Positions 32,200 through 44,939 of a stretch of 64,000 nt of DNA are shown here, piece by piece; positions within the stretch are counted from its first letter, which is position 1; every line of letters starts with the position of its first letter. Origin of the DNA: Isoetes taiwanensis (taxonomy: Eukaryota > Streptophyta > Lycopodiopsida > Isoetales > Isoetaceae). A model generated the notes under the pieces. That model did no database searches. It saw only the letters and a program-made list of their open reading frames with translations, and was not told the origin of the DNA. The stretch is taken from contig JAJEKV010000053.1 in NCBI GenBank assembly GCA_021234155.1, positions 5,112,488 to 5,176,487 on the forward strand, given 5' to 3'. A program made the position numbers and the translations under genes.

Positions 32200-32975
32200 A
32201 GGTGGCATGGGAAAAGGGAAAAATATGGCGTGGAATGGCTGATGGGAGGCCATTTCCGGACCCCCAAATCCGCCCTAATGGGCGCCACAGGCGATGGAGT
32301 GAAGAGGCCCGCGTGTGGATTTTGGCGTTCAAGGAAGTCTGGGATCTGGGGGTCACTAAGGAAGCACACATTCTCTAGCACATTAGGGGATCTATTGTAT
32401 TTAGGAAGGAGATGCCTCCTAACGCCCCATCGGAAGGGGAGATGCCAACTCAAAGAAATAGTCTCATGGGGGTGATTCCATGAGATTGCGTCTCCGGAAG
32501 GCTACAATCACGCCATAGCATGTTTCAACCTATCTGCAAACTACCCTAGCCATTGTTATATGCCAGCCAATGCCATTGTCTCTATTTCGTTTGTTGTTAT
32601 CTGGAGGCCCTGGCTGCCAGTTGAACCTCATGAATCTGAGCCCAAGGTAGAACCGCATTTATGGTGCATTTCCTTTGTTATGTTGATATTCTGTTGTGTT
32701 CGTATTGATGATGATGGGACATCCTTCGTGGTAGTATATTATTTACTTGTATTGTTGCCAGGTGCTAACATGTATGTACGCTTCCGCTATATAGGATTCC
32801 CATAGAAGGCGTGGGGCGAATGACACCTCCGTCCTTCACCCGGACACTTGCCCATCACAAGTGGTCGAGTCGGGCGGAGGGCAACTACGTGGTCTTTGGG
32901 AATTAAGCCATAGAAGGGAATTTCTCGTATTTATACGATGGGAGCATCGTATGGATTTGGGGAACGTGCAACTTA
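32200..32975 (+). mobile_element. LTR fragment, 50.8 kb family
   Basis: Matches 7650-8060 and 51920-52400: CTCCGGAAGGCTACAATCACG, CCCTAGCCATTG, AACCGCATTTATG, a CATCCTTCGTGGTAGT segment and CTTCCGCTATATAGGATTCCC. Only the second half of the LTR is present. Block D copy 2 follows. Confidence 0.6.
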
Positions 32976-33850
32976 TGCGTAATTTTATAATATGTAATTT
33001 ATGGATCTGCGCCGTTATATGCCATTAACCATCTAGCTTCTATAGCATAAACATTCTAAACCTTCACCACCTTTGTCAAAACCTACACTTCTAAGTGATC
33101 TCCCTCTCATACACTGGATATTTATAACCCAGTTTCCATATTATATAGTACCTCTCTAACGTGTTCTATGGCAAATAATCATACACTTCTCCCACAACTA
33201 CATGGTGCTATATCCAGTATCCTTTTACGTTGAATGGCAATATATATGCCACATGACAAATTAATCCTCGTCATTATTAAGTATACCTTTATTCCAGTGA
33301 TTCAATGGGATCACAAACATCGTGCTCGCAATTCTCTTGGGTATGGATCCAAAATAAGATACCTTACCACTCCTTATTTCCAACGTTTAGCACTTCTACC
33401 CCAGCTCTAATATATATTCCACGTGCTATCCTTCATAGACGGGGTCACTTAGCTAGTAAAAGATTAAAAAATGGTTGTCCTTCTTGTAACAATGTCATCT
33501 TGACATTCCCTATGTACTCATGGAATATTTAATATTCCACTTAGTCATCATCCTCTAGTCAAACTTTACCTAGCTAAGCTTCCTAGACGCAGATGTATGA
33601 CTGCCCCCACCATTCTCTATGGAGCTATATCACCTTCCATATCACCAAATCGATTTGCCCCCACCATTCTCTATGGAGCTATATCACCTTCCATATCACC
33701 AAATCGATTGTTTTCCATACGGTCACGTTTACTTCATAACTAAGCTAAAACCTCAGGGTATCATTGTTTTCTACGCAATCTGTGTCATCTTTTAAAAATT
33801 CTTCTGATATTATTAACATTTTGGCGCTCAAATTGTTTTAGTGACTTTCC
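32976..33850 (-). mobile_element. Retroelement block D, copy 2 (partial)
   Basis: Matches 16200-17100 (CAACTTATGCGTAATTTTATAA, TGCCATTAACCATCTAGC, GGCAATATATATGCCACATGA). It contains a perfect 54-base tandem duplication at 33602-33655 / 33656-33709 that copy 1 lacks. Confidence 0.6.
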
Positions 33851-34680
33851 GTTTTTAGATTACATTACATGATGTTTGGATCAAACCTTTTGGATCAAAC
33901 CTAATGGCCCACGACTTTACATCTACAAGGACTTTACGTCTTTAGATTACATTACATGATGTTGGGATCAAACCTAATGGCCAGGCCTCGAATTTAGTTT
34001 TTGCACTAACCAGCAAAAATGCCGCCCTTCATCTATACTAATCCGATTTTTGAGAAAAACACCCCTAATTTGCCAGATTTTACACTAATTTTATAAAATT
34101 TCGGTAGGAATTTTTGCACATCTACTTTATCAATCGGATATTTCCTACTTTTGTCGAGGTGCGGGAGGAACCCCTAATTTCGACCCTTGCTTATAATATT
34201 ACGACTTTACATCTACAGAAACACCCACAGGTTAAATTCGGGGTGGAAGCTAAATTCCAAGGGTGCTTAAAATTCCAACCATGAATTGGATTACATGATG
34301 TTTGGATCAAACCTAAGCCATAATTGTCGATGAATAGTAACTCCTTTCCATGTAATGCAATCCATCCAACTCTTTTGAGCTTTCAATTCAGTTAGAGCCC
34401 ATCATATACATCAATAGAATTTTCTCATAAGATATAGGCACAGATATAGACACGGAAGCCAAACATCTTTGGCCTATCAGCATGACATGGAGATTCAACA
34501 ATGGCATTCCAATCTTGAGCCTTTTTTCCACATCCTCTGGTAAATGGAACGAGAAGTAAAACAAACCATTATTAAACTCAAGCCTCCTGTGCTTCCTCAA
34601 TATTTACATGAATCTATCTATATACAACTTTTGTTTTATGTTTCAAAAATGCAGGTCCCTTACAGAAATCTGTACACAAC
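33851..34680. other. Spacer with short repeated motif
   Basis: TTACATGATGTTTGGATCAAACC occurs in variants at about 33868, 33950 and 34290. The right part (from about 34390) may be the 3'UTR of the ELF4-like gene. No other gene is seen. Confidence 0.4.
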
Positions 34681-34683
34681 TAA

Positions 34684-35025
34684 CTATGAAGACCGAGCTC
34701 GTTTGTGGTTAGGCACAGCAGCACCATCTGCTTTCACGTTTGTAGCCGCCAGGTGATCATCAGCCATTATCAGCCTGGACAAGGGTGAGAACAGAGGTGT
34801 AGAGTAAAGACTGACCACTTGCTTCAAATTTGCATCTAGAAGCTTGATCAGTGCCACATTCTTGGTAAGACTCTCTGGCATTTTAGACTCTTGATTAAAG
34901 TTTATCTCCTTAATCAGCAGACGATTATGGTCCAATAGAAATTGTACTTCTTTAAAGTTTCTGTGAAATGTACCCCAGATTTTCCCATCTACAAAATGAC
35001 TGCCAGGGGATGAATCTGCTTCCAT
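34684..35025 (-). CDS. ELF4-family circadian clock protein
   Basis: 113 codons from ATG at 35025 to TGA at 34684, uninterrupted. Residues 14-65 are a clear ELF4 domain (DUF1313): GKIWGTFHRNFKEVQFLLD, then NRLLIKEIN, ESKMPESLTKNVALI and QVVSLYS. This is the short helical fold that in Arabidopsis forms the evening complex with ELF3 and LUX and represses clock genes. The length is typical of the family (about 110 residues), and the C-terminal tail is basic (NHKRARS). The coding part has no intron, as usual. Upstream, a TTCTATTTCTGTGCAG acceptor at about 35053 suggests a 5'UTR intron. No damage is seen, so it is probably functional. Which paralogue (ELF4 or EFL) cannot be told. Confidence 0.9.
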   Translation of the reverse strand: MEADSSPGSHFVDGKIWGTFHRNFKEVQFLLDHNRLLIKEINFNQESKMPESLTKNVALIKLLDANLKQVVSLYSTPLFSPLSRLIMADDHLAATNVKADGAAVPNHKRARSS

Positions 35026-35053
35026 ATTACTTTTGAAGATCAGTATTTGTTCT

Positions 35054-35693
35054 GCACAGAAATAGAAAACATTAGAAATACAACCATATTCCTGGATATT
35101 GAACAAGAAAGTTTGTGCAGCAAAATAACAAGAGCGCCAAGTATTTGATTTACACCAAGCAACTCAGAAGTTCCAGGAAGAATTAAGGAACAAACCATGT
35201 AATATTTTTAAAAAAGTGATAAGGTAACATGTGAAATCCAAAGAATGGTGTGAAGACATATGGAGGTTAGCACAGGCAAACGAAAAAGCTGCAGGCCATC
35301 CCCATATGCAAGGGCCATTTTGTTTGACCAGATGCAAGATAGTGATATGAAAGTAGGGAAGGCCTATGATGGTCATTACAGGCAAATAATAAGCTGCATC
35401 GACATTGTAGTTTGCAAAGGGCCATTCTTGTTTGACCAAATCCATCCAGTGTCAGCAAGTAAGGGCGAAAGAAGCCACATTTTGGTTACAAGCAGATCCC
35501 AAAATTGTGCCCTAAATTAATTCAGAAACCACTAAAACCGAAAAACCAGTAAGCCAAACCTGAGGGTTACAGCCACAAAGTTTGATAGTGAATTCTCCAG
35601 AGCCAAAGCAAAGCCTGGAAGGATTCTTCGATTTTCAAGAGGACTTGAGATCGAAAACACACCAAAACTACAAGAACGAACAACGGATAAGCT
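35054..35693 (-). other. Probable 5'UTR intron of the ELF4-like gene
   Basis: Minus-strand donor GTTAAG|GTAGCTT at about 35693 and acceptor TTTCTGTGCAG at about 35054. The interior has no coding signal and holds a degenerate internal duplication (GGGCCATTTTGTTTGACCA at 35309 and GGGCCATTCTTGTTTGACCA at 35419). Confidence 0.45.
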
Positions 35694-35777
35694 ACCTTAA
35701 CAGAGTCAAATACAGCTCCCTCAAAATTGCGGCTACGCACGCTCTGTTGCAGCCGCCATTTTCATGCTTAGGATGTC

Positions 35778-35783
35778 CACGTG
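35778..35783. promoter_or_regulatory. G-box (CACGTG) upstream of ELF4-like gene
   Basis: TCCACGTGTTA lies about 85 bases beyond the inferred 5'UTR donor. G-boxes bind bHLH/bZIP factors such as PIFs and are common in clock-gene promoters. No evening element was seen nearby. Confidence 0.35.
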
Positions 35784-35799
35784 TTATATGATGTGCCCC

Positions 35800-37030
35800 A
35801 CACCCAGGTGCCACGTTCTAACTCGATTTTTTGAAACCAGGGTTGGAAATAGGGCTCCAAATTTGGGGGTTCTTCTCCAGAATTTCCTAGTTAAAGTTGT
35901 TAAAATCCGGTTTCTAAAATAGATGCCGGAAAATTTCTGGTCATAAGGTTCCCAAATTATCTTTCACTATGATTTTGTGAATGGTTTAGCGGAAAATAGG
36001 GGTTAGGGTTTTGTTCTAATTTTTTTTTTTTTTTGACCTTTGGCGTGTTGTAAATTAAGTGGCGGCAGTTCCAGAGCATAGTGTGGTGGGCGGTGATCGG
36101 AGCATGTTAGTGATCCAGGGGAGCATCTTTGCTGACCTTGCGGGATGACGCGGGGAATCCATTTATGACTTTGTGAGGGAGATCAGGCCTCACATGAGGA
36201 AAAGCATTTGGACGAGAAGTCGGTAGTAAGCGGGGAGCTCTGTAGTGGGTTGAGCGTTGCATAAAGCTTGGGTTCTAGCTAAAGCTTCACGGAGGTCGAT
36301 TCTGCTCGGAGGTGGGATTTCGCATAAAGCTTGGTTCGCATTTATGGCTACTCGAGCTTGGGTTTTTAGTTATGGCTACTCCGGCTATGGTTACTCGGTA
36401 TGGCGGGGAGGAGATAACCAGGCTGCCTCAGATGTTAGCATGGCTCTTATTAGCCAAATTTAGAGGGTGCTTTCTTGTTCTTTGTTGTTCAAGCATGTAA
36501 AATTCCCGGTAGAAATTCTTGGGTGGTGTTCTCATCACATTCTTCCTCTTCCTTGTTCTTATTTGTTCCTTGAGTTCTCATCTCTTCTTCCTCCTCTGTT
36601 CTTATTTGTTCTTATGTGTGTCTTACGTGAATGCAATGGTGTTGGTGCATTTTTCATGTGTGTATGGATTGAGGGTATACCAACGTCATTATGCTCACAT
36701 TATAATAGCTCTATGGGGTGCACTTAAAGTTTATCACGTGGGTTTGAGTATGGAAATTGCCACGGCCCAGGATTTGGCATATTCATGAGAGCTATGCTTG
36801 GATCTGTCAAAAAAAGCAATAGGATATAGCAATAAGGATATAGCAATAGGCAAAATTAGAGGATATTTTACGAAAAAGGGAAATTAGGTGGCGGCAACAA
36901 AGCACAACATTTGCGGTTTAAAGCAAAATCTAATGCGATTGGAAATTGAAGGGCTGCCCTTAACTTTTTCAGGGTCACTCTAAAAAGTGGACTTTCAAAT
37001 TGCATGCCATAATATAAATTTGATAATGTT
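35800..37030. other. Intergenic, nothing assignable
   Basis: Contains a T-run at 36019-36034, a short repeat of ATAGCAATAGGATATAGC type at 36815-36855, and short open frames without family resemblance. Confidence 0.4.
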
Positions 37031-37033
37031 CAT

Positions 37034-38010
37034 TTAAATCAAGCATTCTTCAATCTTTTTCTCATGCCAAGGATTAAAAGCACCATCAACATCAAGCTTC
37101 TCTTCTTCTTGTCCCATCAATGATAAAAACATGAGCTCATCTAGCATCTTCAAGTCAAGATGAGAGCGATCATCGTCTTTTATGTAGTTTTGCTTTGAAA
37201 AACCTCTTTCACAAATGGCCATACTACGAGGAAGCACTAGTATAATTTGCCACCTGGCCCAATTATTGGGTGAGCCTACAAAACCTCATATCTTCAACAC
37301 AACATTGTTTAAGAATCATTTTCGTTTTGACACACCCCCTCCATTCCCCGACAATAAAATTACTAACTCTCATTTTGCAACTGTGTGCATCAACCGAAGG
37401 GATTTAGACCCTTTTCACAAATTTGTTGGCCAACGGTAACCATTGAGATGTTTTAGCATGAAGAGACTTTACATCACGAGGATAATCCCTTGGGCCTAAA
37501 CAACTGCACCATCAAAGATCCATATCATCAAACCTTTTTCTTCAACGAGTCAATCATAAGCCCCTTGTATCTCTTCCCAATACAGTACCAAGCTTGGGGA
37601 ATTGACATACAATGTGTGTCCAGCACACCTGCATGAGACCAAAATATAAAGCATGAACATGTATCATACCTTGATTGTCAAAATAAAATTGAACACATCA
37701 TGCTCCTTCATTGTAGCTTGCAAGAATGATGTTATATGTGGTGCACCTTGTCCAATTCTTCCACTGCGGTATTGCATTGGAAAGAATCAATACGGCATTA
37801 CTTATCTGCGTTTCCAATTAGAGTAATGTCAGGTGATCAAAGCTAAAATTTCTAAAACATCTCATTCATTGGAGGAGAAGAACATCTGGCATAATATGAA
37901 AGGAAAATTACGCTCCTGATGTGTGAAGTAATATACATTTCCTTCTCATCTAGTCTCACACTTTCAAAGTGGACCCTTAGGCCTCACAGCTCCTTGATAT
38001 CTGCACCATG
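37034..38010 (-). pseudogene. hAT transposase remnant (ZNF862-like C-terminus)
   Basis: The minus-strand frame 37237-37034, continuing the upstream reading WARWQIILV, gives LPRSMAICERGFSKQN, RSHLDLKMLDELMFLSLMG and a charged end. This is the hAT dimerisation region (Ser-x-x-x-Cys-Glu-Arg-x-Phe-Ser-x-x-Asn ... Leu-x-x-Leu-Met) in the variety found in ZNF862/KIAA1586-like proteins. Upstream to about 38010 only short frames survive, including a fragment reading FGPRDYPRDVKSLHAKTS. Terminal inverted repeats were not found. Dead. Confidence 0.65.
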
Positions 38011-41000
38011 ATTTGGCTGAAAACAAATAGCATTCATAACAATGACTAATGATTTGATATAAGAATATATGCATGGACCAAGACAACTCAAGGCTAAATT
38101 TTGAGAACCAAGCAAGGACTTTCATTTTGAAGCATCGAGAAGGGATTTAAGGTGAAAAGGTCAAAGTCACAAAAGGAAGGCAAAGGTCCCAGCTCAAGGA
38201 AGCTTTATGACAATATAAGATAAGAAGACCACCTTGGAAGTAAAGATGTTCATTCAAGTCAAATTCTTGGGCATTAATCATGTTGGGACACCCTTTGCCT
38301 CTATTTCCTTCATTTCACTTGCCTCCACCCCTATACATATCCCACCATAGTTCGAAACTCTTTTTTCCCTAGTCAAAGAACTTCTCTCACATCCCTCAAA
38401 ACAACTTCCCGTTGCTTGAAACACAAAATCCATTGACCTACCATTAGTCAAAGTGACTTATTCTCTCCTCTAAGTCGAAAAGGAGAAAAGAACTCACATC
38501 TTCAATTTCAAATTGCATGGACAAGAAAAAGCTCAAAACATGGTTTTAAACCATTGCTCAAATTCACATTTGATAAACTTGCCATACCATCATCATCCCT
38601 CACCAAATTTGTCCACCTCATCACACATCATTTTTCATCTCACAAAGTTTTGACTGGGAAAGGTTTTGCCAAATCACCACATGCCGTCATCCTATGCCCA
38701 CATCATCCTTGGATTGCCCCATGTACCACATACCCCATGTAATAAACTCTGGATTCATGCCATTCATTCGAAAGAAAAATATGTGCAAACAAATCTTTTC
38801 CTAAGAATTCTCCATAGGATGGAGCATCTAAAAAATTCCATATGGAGCACAAAAGATTTTCCTAGTGGATCATGTTGTTGCCCTAAATTTGGCTCCTAAG
38901 AGAATCGCCAACATTTTGGAATTTACAAAACTCAATATTTTTCTTATGCACCTTTTACCTCGGCTATCTATCACTGAAATCCCACTAGCGCCCGCGCCAC
39001 ACAAGCATTATTTTTCAGCCAGGCCACTGTGGGATATTGTTCTTCATTAAAACTTCTACGACCCTAAAAGGGTTGGGCGAGATGGATAGAGGAGAGATCT
39101 GGCCTAGTAATCACGAACCTTAACCTCCATTCATCTCCTTATACTAAGAAATACCATATGCGCATAAGCTAGGACCAAACAAACTCAAATGCCAAGAAAG
39201 ATGCGAAGAAGGAGAAGATAGAAAGTATTTGGAAACAAAGGCCAAACCCCGTGCTTGAAGATTGACCTTTGTTTGCATCGGAGCAGTTTTGGAGAATATG
39301 GCCCGAGAGAATGCCTTGCATAAAAAAATGCACGGATATTTGATGCAAAATGCTTGAATATTGCGTACATTCATTCACCTTCGATCTGTACCCCAAGACT
39401 TCGAGCTTGGGAATTTATGTTCTATTCTGTGATGTTTCAATGAAAGAAAATTAGAACGATAGCATTGTCTTCATTTGATAAGCTGCTAAGCATAACTTAG
39501 AAACAAATCAAAGATCTCAATTGATTAATTAGCCCATAAGTAGTAAATGTGTGTCTCGAGAATTAGACATTATGAAAAATAAAACATTGTGGTGTTGTGT
39601 TTTCTTTAGGAAAATCCATTTGCTTGTCTCGAATTTGAAGTTACTATTTCTTACCAAAAATCTTCATAACAAAGGGATAGACCAAATCTTTAAAAAGTTT
39701 ATGCACCTAGCTTACAGGAAGTGATGAAAGTATTCCAATTGACAAAACTTGAAAAGACATTCTGTTTCATATACTTGCAAAAAGTAGCTCGGGTTGGGAT
39801 ATTGACCCAAAATTATTTCGATCATTGTGATCAAATGCCCTAGCTTCTGTGAAAGATTTCCGAGACTTTTATAAGCAAATCTAGCTTTTTTCTGTCTAGT
39901 GTCAATGAAATTGATTGCATGGAAAAACCCAAAAGGACCACTTAAGAAGTATTTTTCTTTGTATGAGACTTTTTTTGTTTTGGGAAACTAAAAATCTACA
40001 GTTGTTTGAGCAATTTCACTGCAGTATTCTCTCTCACAGATTGGTTGCCCTACTCTTAACTTTGGAGGGGACCCACCATTGAGGTTGAGGGATTACCCGG
40101 AATATCCCTCAGCATCTCCTCTGAGACAACAAGCACTTCATGCATTGAAGCAAATTCAATTTCTTATTTTGAAAACACTTGACAATATCTTGGAGGTAAG
40201 AATGCCTTTTAGATGATCTTCCCACCCAACATGTAGCCTTTTTTAGCCAACTTGTCCGATTTGTCTTGAATTAGAATAGATTCATATGCATCAGCAGCCA
40301 TGGCTAAAGTCTCTATATGCTGCTCTACAATGAAGACACTTAAGATGTGATATTTCCATCACCAAATCTAGATTTGCTACTCGGTTTGTGAGCCAATCCT
40401 GCTTTCCCCATCGGATCTAAAACCAACCATCTGCAAATCAAAAACCTAGTCCTTCAATAGACACTTCAATGCAACCTCGTATCATTTGCACCTCATTACT
40501 CACATTCAAACAACTTCCAAAACCTTATCTCCATCTTTTTCAAAGAATGTGGCGTACCACGATAAGGTGTTGATCTAAAAAAAAGAAATATCCGTGCTTT
40601 TTATCAATGAGGGGAATAGAATAATATGAACTTCTAAGCACATATTGCCAAAACATCAAAGTAAATGGGGCGGGGAAGCATCAAGAACTGCTTGACGAAT
40701 TTGGAATTTGTATAGGAAAATAATCATCATCACTAATAGGCATACCTAGAGTTTCAAAAAAGTGATGATGGGCACATATCAATGCTGGGTAGAAATTCAT
40801 GGACAAGTCATTCTTAGCTGTAAAATACATAATTCTCATCACACTTCACCCTTTACGACTCTTGCATCCAACATATGATCGATATGCACTTCTAATGGAA
40901 CAACTTTCTTCTCTCCTTACTTCGGCCAAGTCGATCTTGTGACATTGCATGCATCCAATGCTATGTTGAGATGTTAGTGCTTTTGTTTTGGAAAAGGGAT

Positions 41001-41190
41001 TAACTTGCAAATGTTTATTACATAAAGGCAATGCTTTGTGAGCCCATCATCTAGAATCTTTCTAAAATCCTATGGATGCTTAATAAGCCATTCATCCTCT
41101 AAATTCTCTCTCACTTGTGACCTTTCTTTTTATGAGTTTTATAGGCTCTATATGAAAGTTTTTTGCTAAATTTCCGGCATTAGGTACTCA
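38011..41190. other. Gene-poor stretch, no recognised element
   Basis: About 3.2 kb of AT-rich sequence with only short frames. None shows a known motif on either strand. It may hold more of the decayed hAT element at its left end. A possible minus-strand piece at 40846-41031 (KIDLAEVRREESCSIRS) is unassigned. Confidence 0.35.
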
Positions 41191-41199
41191 AATCATTAG

Positions 41200-41865
41200 G
41201 GGGTTGCCTTCTCTCCTACCTCTTTTGGCAGCACATTCCTCGCCCAAGCTTTGGGATGCCAATGCCCTTGAACATGTCAAGACAGCACACTACCGGCGCC
41301 ACATAAATCCCACATTTGGAGCGAGGCCCATGATGCTGCCTGCTACTTGCCCCATGAAAAGCGGAGACTCGGCTTACCTCCATTAGCGCGGGCACATCAT
41401 CGCCGAGTTGAGGCGGGCAGATGGATTGGTGAGCCACGCAAGGGCCAGACTCTGTCAATCTTGCCAAATGGGAGTCATTAAGGATGAATCTCATACCCTT
41501 CAAAGTTGCCGGCCTTATGATCAAATTCCGGATACGCTAAGAGTTGGTCGGGGCACTGGCCCGGCCGTTATGTGACATTGAGCCACGGCATCCGTCTGGT
41601 CTTGGGATCCTTGCCGAAGGAGGTTATGGACATGCAGGATGGAAGCTATGTCCTCTACCCGACATGTATATATACACCGATGTATACTCTTATGCGGTTT
41701 GGCGGCATTCTTAATCGCCCGCGGTTTTCCCTCGAAAACCCTTGGGGCGGGTTTTTAACTTAACCGGACGATGAATAAGTTTGTTGCGCTCCATATGGGT
41801 CCCATAGGCGAATTGGCCTCGGTGGGCGATAAAAATCATTCTCATTCTCATTTCTCATTGATCAA
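41200..41865 (+). mobile_element. LINE-2-family 3' fragment a
   Basis: The plus frame around 41452-41530 reads LCQSCQMGVIKDESHTL then SCRPY, the C-x2-C...H-x-C cluster at the end of LINE ORF2. The 3' block follows: GGTTTTCCCTCGAAAACC hairpin (about 41720), TGGGTCCCATAGGC, GATAAAAATCATTCTC and an (ATTCTC)n-like tail to about 41860. 5' truncated. Confidence 0.7.
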
Positions 41866-41899
41866 TTGGAAGAATGAAGCGATAATCATGGCGGGAGGT

Positions 41900-43290
41900 C
41901 CACATTTGGCACACTATATCATTAGGCAACTTATGTGCTGATGATGTTTGTTTGCCCAGCCGGGCCATTCTGCTAGTATCTGAGAACATTTATATGCTCC
42001 TGACAGTTTTTATGAGAACACAGTGCGTGTTAATCTCCAAAAGACCAAGCTTTTGGTAGTTCAATTCCCCTATGCACTATGATAGCCTTGAGAAGTTGAA
42101 GTTGTAGAGAGCTACAAGTATCTTGGTGTAGAATTTTGTAAGAACACACTTTGGGGCGATATGTGTATTACAAAGCGGGTAGCCGGCTGGATGGAGAGCA
42201 CTCTATGCAAAAGCAAAACAATTGTTTTCAAGAGAAATTCATGATTGGCCACGGAAAGCCCACTTGTTTGGGGGTTTTGGTAGAATTTTGTTTTCTTTGT
42301 ATGGTTACGAGTGTGTGGGGGCACGCCATTAGTGCTAGTGCTTGGGAGAGCTTGGATGGGTGCAAAGTCCTTTCTCATACGGCCTCGAGTTAAAACAATG
42401 GTGCCCTATGATATTCTTTTTACAAGAGGCAGTTTTTTTGGCCTCTTCAGCATTCTGCCATGAACCATCTCCACTATATCCCGCAAGGTGCACCACATGG
42501 ATGATGTTAGGTATCTGTTCTAATTCTTGGCATTGTGAATCTCCGCTTCGGCGTTGAAACTTGATGTTGGAAAAGAGCATTGCACTATATAGTTTGCGGA
42601 TTGGGTCTGTGCAACGAGTAATCCTTTGCTGCTTGTACGGTTCGACATCTGAGCTTTTTGCAACAATATCTCAATGGTCGCTTTTTCTTAAAAAGATATG
42701 GGGCCTCCAGCTATTACTTGGCCTGCTAAACCGGTCATTATCATGCACACATAAATCCTTACCTTGGCACCGGGCCCCAGAGCTTATTCGCTTGCTTCAT
42801 TGTCGGAAACGTTTTCTGTGGCTATTTCATCGACCAAGACAGGGAGTCCCGCAATTTCTACGGTTAGGAGATGTAGATGTGGGAGCGGCCGCTAATTGCC
42901 GCGAGAAGCGAGACCTATGTGCTGTTACGATTGCCATGTGTTATTGAAGATGAAAGCCATACTTTTCCTCGAAGTTGCCCCCGCTTTTGAGATAGTCCGA
43001 ATCATTTTTGACCTTAGCATTCCATTCACGCTTTACAACTACCGAGCACCATCGTGTATGACTTGGCATTATATACATACTTGAGGGTTCTAGATAAACG
43101 CCTCGCAATTCCGAAGGCCCTGTTAGTCATTATCAAACTTGTCTAGTATCATCCCGATACAAAGGTTTTTCCCTTGAAAACCTTTCGAGGCGGTTTTTAA
43201 TCCTAGTAGTAATGATTGTGCTAGCCCATTGTATGGGTCCCATGACCTATTGGTTCGTGGACGTAAAAAACTATTCTATTCTATATTCCT
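41900..43290 (+). mobile_element. LINE-2-family 3' fragment b (RT to tail)
   Basis: Starts with LCADDVCLPSRAIL (catalytic YADD-type loop with Tyr changed to Cys, 41931-41972). It continues YKYLGVEFCKNTLWG (42116-42160), a KVHHMDDVRY segment (about 42490), and a Cys/His end (CYDCHVLLKMKAILF region, shifted). Then comes the 3' block at 43158-43290: AAGGTTTTTCCCTTGAAAACC hairpin, GGGTCCCATGACC, CGTGGACGTAAAAAACT and a TTCTATTCTATATT tail. The same peptides occur in the minus-strand copy at 62.7-63.5 kb. It abuts fragment a head to tail. Multiple frameshifts. Confidence 0.8.
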
Positions 43291-43299
43291 CGGAACTAT

Positions 43300-44930
43300 T
43301 TTCTTCCTCTCCCTCTATTGGCAAATTCAAATTTGGCTGTAGTATTTTAAAAACCGAAATCGGAAAGCTTGCCTCTTGTCCTTTTTGAAACCCATCATCT
43401 TCTTCATTTCTCCTTCCAAATTTATGATGTTAAATGCCTCTTAAGATATTTTTCAATCCTGTAAGGTAATTGGAGAAGAACAATGATTCAGATTTATTGA
43501 AGAAAAAGAACAACAACAATACAATATAGATTAGACAATTGCAGCACAATAGCAAAACAGTACAGACTGCTTCACATGTAAAAATAACAAGTTTATTCAT
43601 CTGCAAATGGCTTTCAGAGGTAATCTTCAATGAAAATATTCCTCGTTCCAAACCTTAGTTCGTCTACAGTTTCAAAATTTGCATCCAATTCTGATGTTTG
43701 ATGCTGCCATTAAGTTTCTAAGGTGGGTTCTCTGCCTTGCATTTCTTGTGAAGCAAACAGTGAGGTTTCCATGTCATGTTGGGAATTTTGGATTCGAAGG
43801 AGCTAGTAATTAAAGACCCAATTGCCTGGCATTTTAGTTTAGCTTAGTGAAGAAGAGCAATGACAAATTTATGAGCTATGGACAGTCTGTTATGCATTTT
43901 TCATCTGCTGCATGGTAAATTACCAATAGCAATAGCAATACAGTACATGCTGCTTCAAATGTAAAAATAACAAGTTTATTCATCTGCAAATGCTTTCAGA
44001 GGTAATCTTCAGTGAAAATAGTTCATAACTATCAATCTGCTCTTTCCGGATGATGATTAAAGAAATATACAGCTCTGAAATTTCATTCTTCAGCAAAAAA
44101 AAAAATGCCTTTCATTCTTCCTTGTTTTGTGCCCATTTCACAATTTTAAAATCAAGGATTGAACCGCTGGAATAAGAAACTGGTAAAGTCATCTTATAAT
44201 CTCTGAATCAAAGCCCATATTTTGGGCGCTATTATCCGAGAGTTAGTTTGCAAATATCCCTAAGATTTGCACTGGCCAAGCTTCTAATAAGCCCCAAAAT
44301 TGATTCAAAGACTTCATATTCGAGTTCATTTCATGACTCTAGCTACCCAATGGATGCAAAGAAAGATTCGACTGGTCCAAATATGTAATCCGAGGCATGA
44401 TCTGACAAATTCGGGAGGATCTGATCATTCCATTCATGCATTCTAGCTGCCGATTTGCTGCCCCACATAATACAGAGAAAGAAAAAGAAAAAGATTTGCT
44501 GCCCCACACATAGTCGACGTTTGTATCAGAGAAAGAAAAAGAGGAAAACTTTTTCCCCCAATTTCCCAAAGCAAGCAAATTTTTTTAGAATCCAACAAAT
44601 TTCGGTTGGCAATATTAATTGCGCCCATGCCAAATCATAATTATATAATGCTAATAATTATTCCTTGTATGTATTCTTTAATCCTTATAATCTTTCTTTG
44701 ATTTCTCCAATGTACAATATTTATATGGTAATAGTACAATAGTTGATTGCTACGTAATACGTATTATACATATATTTAAAATAGGGGTATAAGTGCATGG
44801 TTATGTCAAAAGTAGACTTTTTGTTGCATGACAAACTTTTTGGACTTTTATTTTGCAAGGCTATGGAAAATGTAGACTTCTTCTTGAAGGTCTACTTTTT
44901 ATTTTTACTTTATTTGCATGGTTTTTAAGG
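43300..44930. repeat. Spacer with two local duplications
   Basis: A unit of about 95 bases (ACAGTACA-CTGCTTCA, then AAAATAACAAGTTTATTCAT, then CTTTCAGAGGTAATCTTC) occurs at 43548-43640 and 43938-44025. A unit of about 62 bases (GATTTGCTGCCCCACA ... AGAGAAAGAAAAAGA) is tandem at 44450-44550. No gene is seen. Confidence 0.55.
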
Positions 44931-44939
44931 TCTTGCAAG

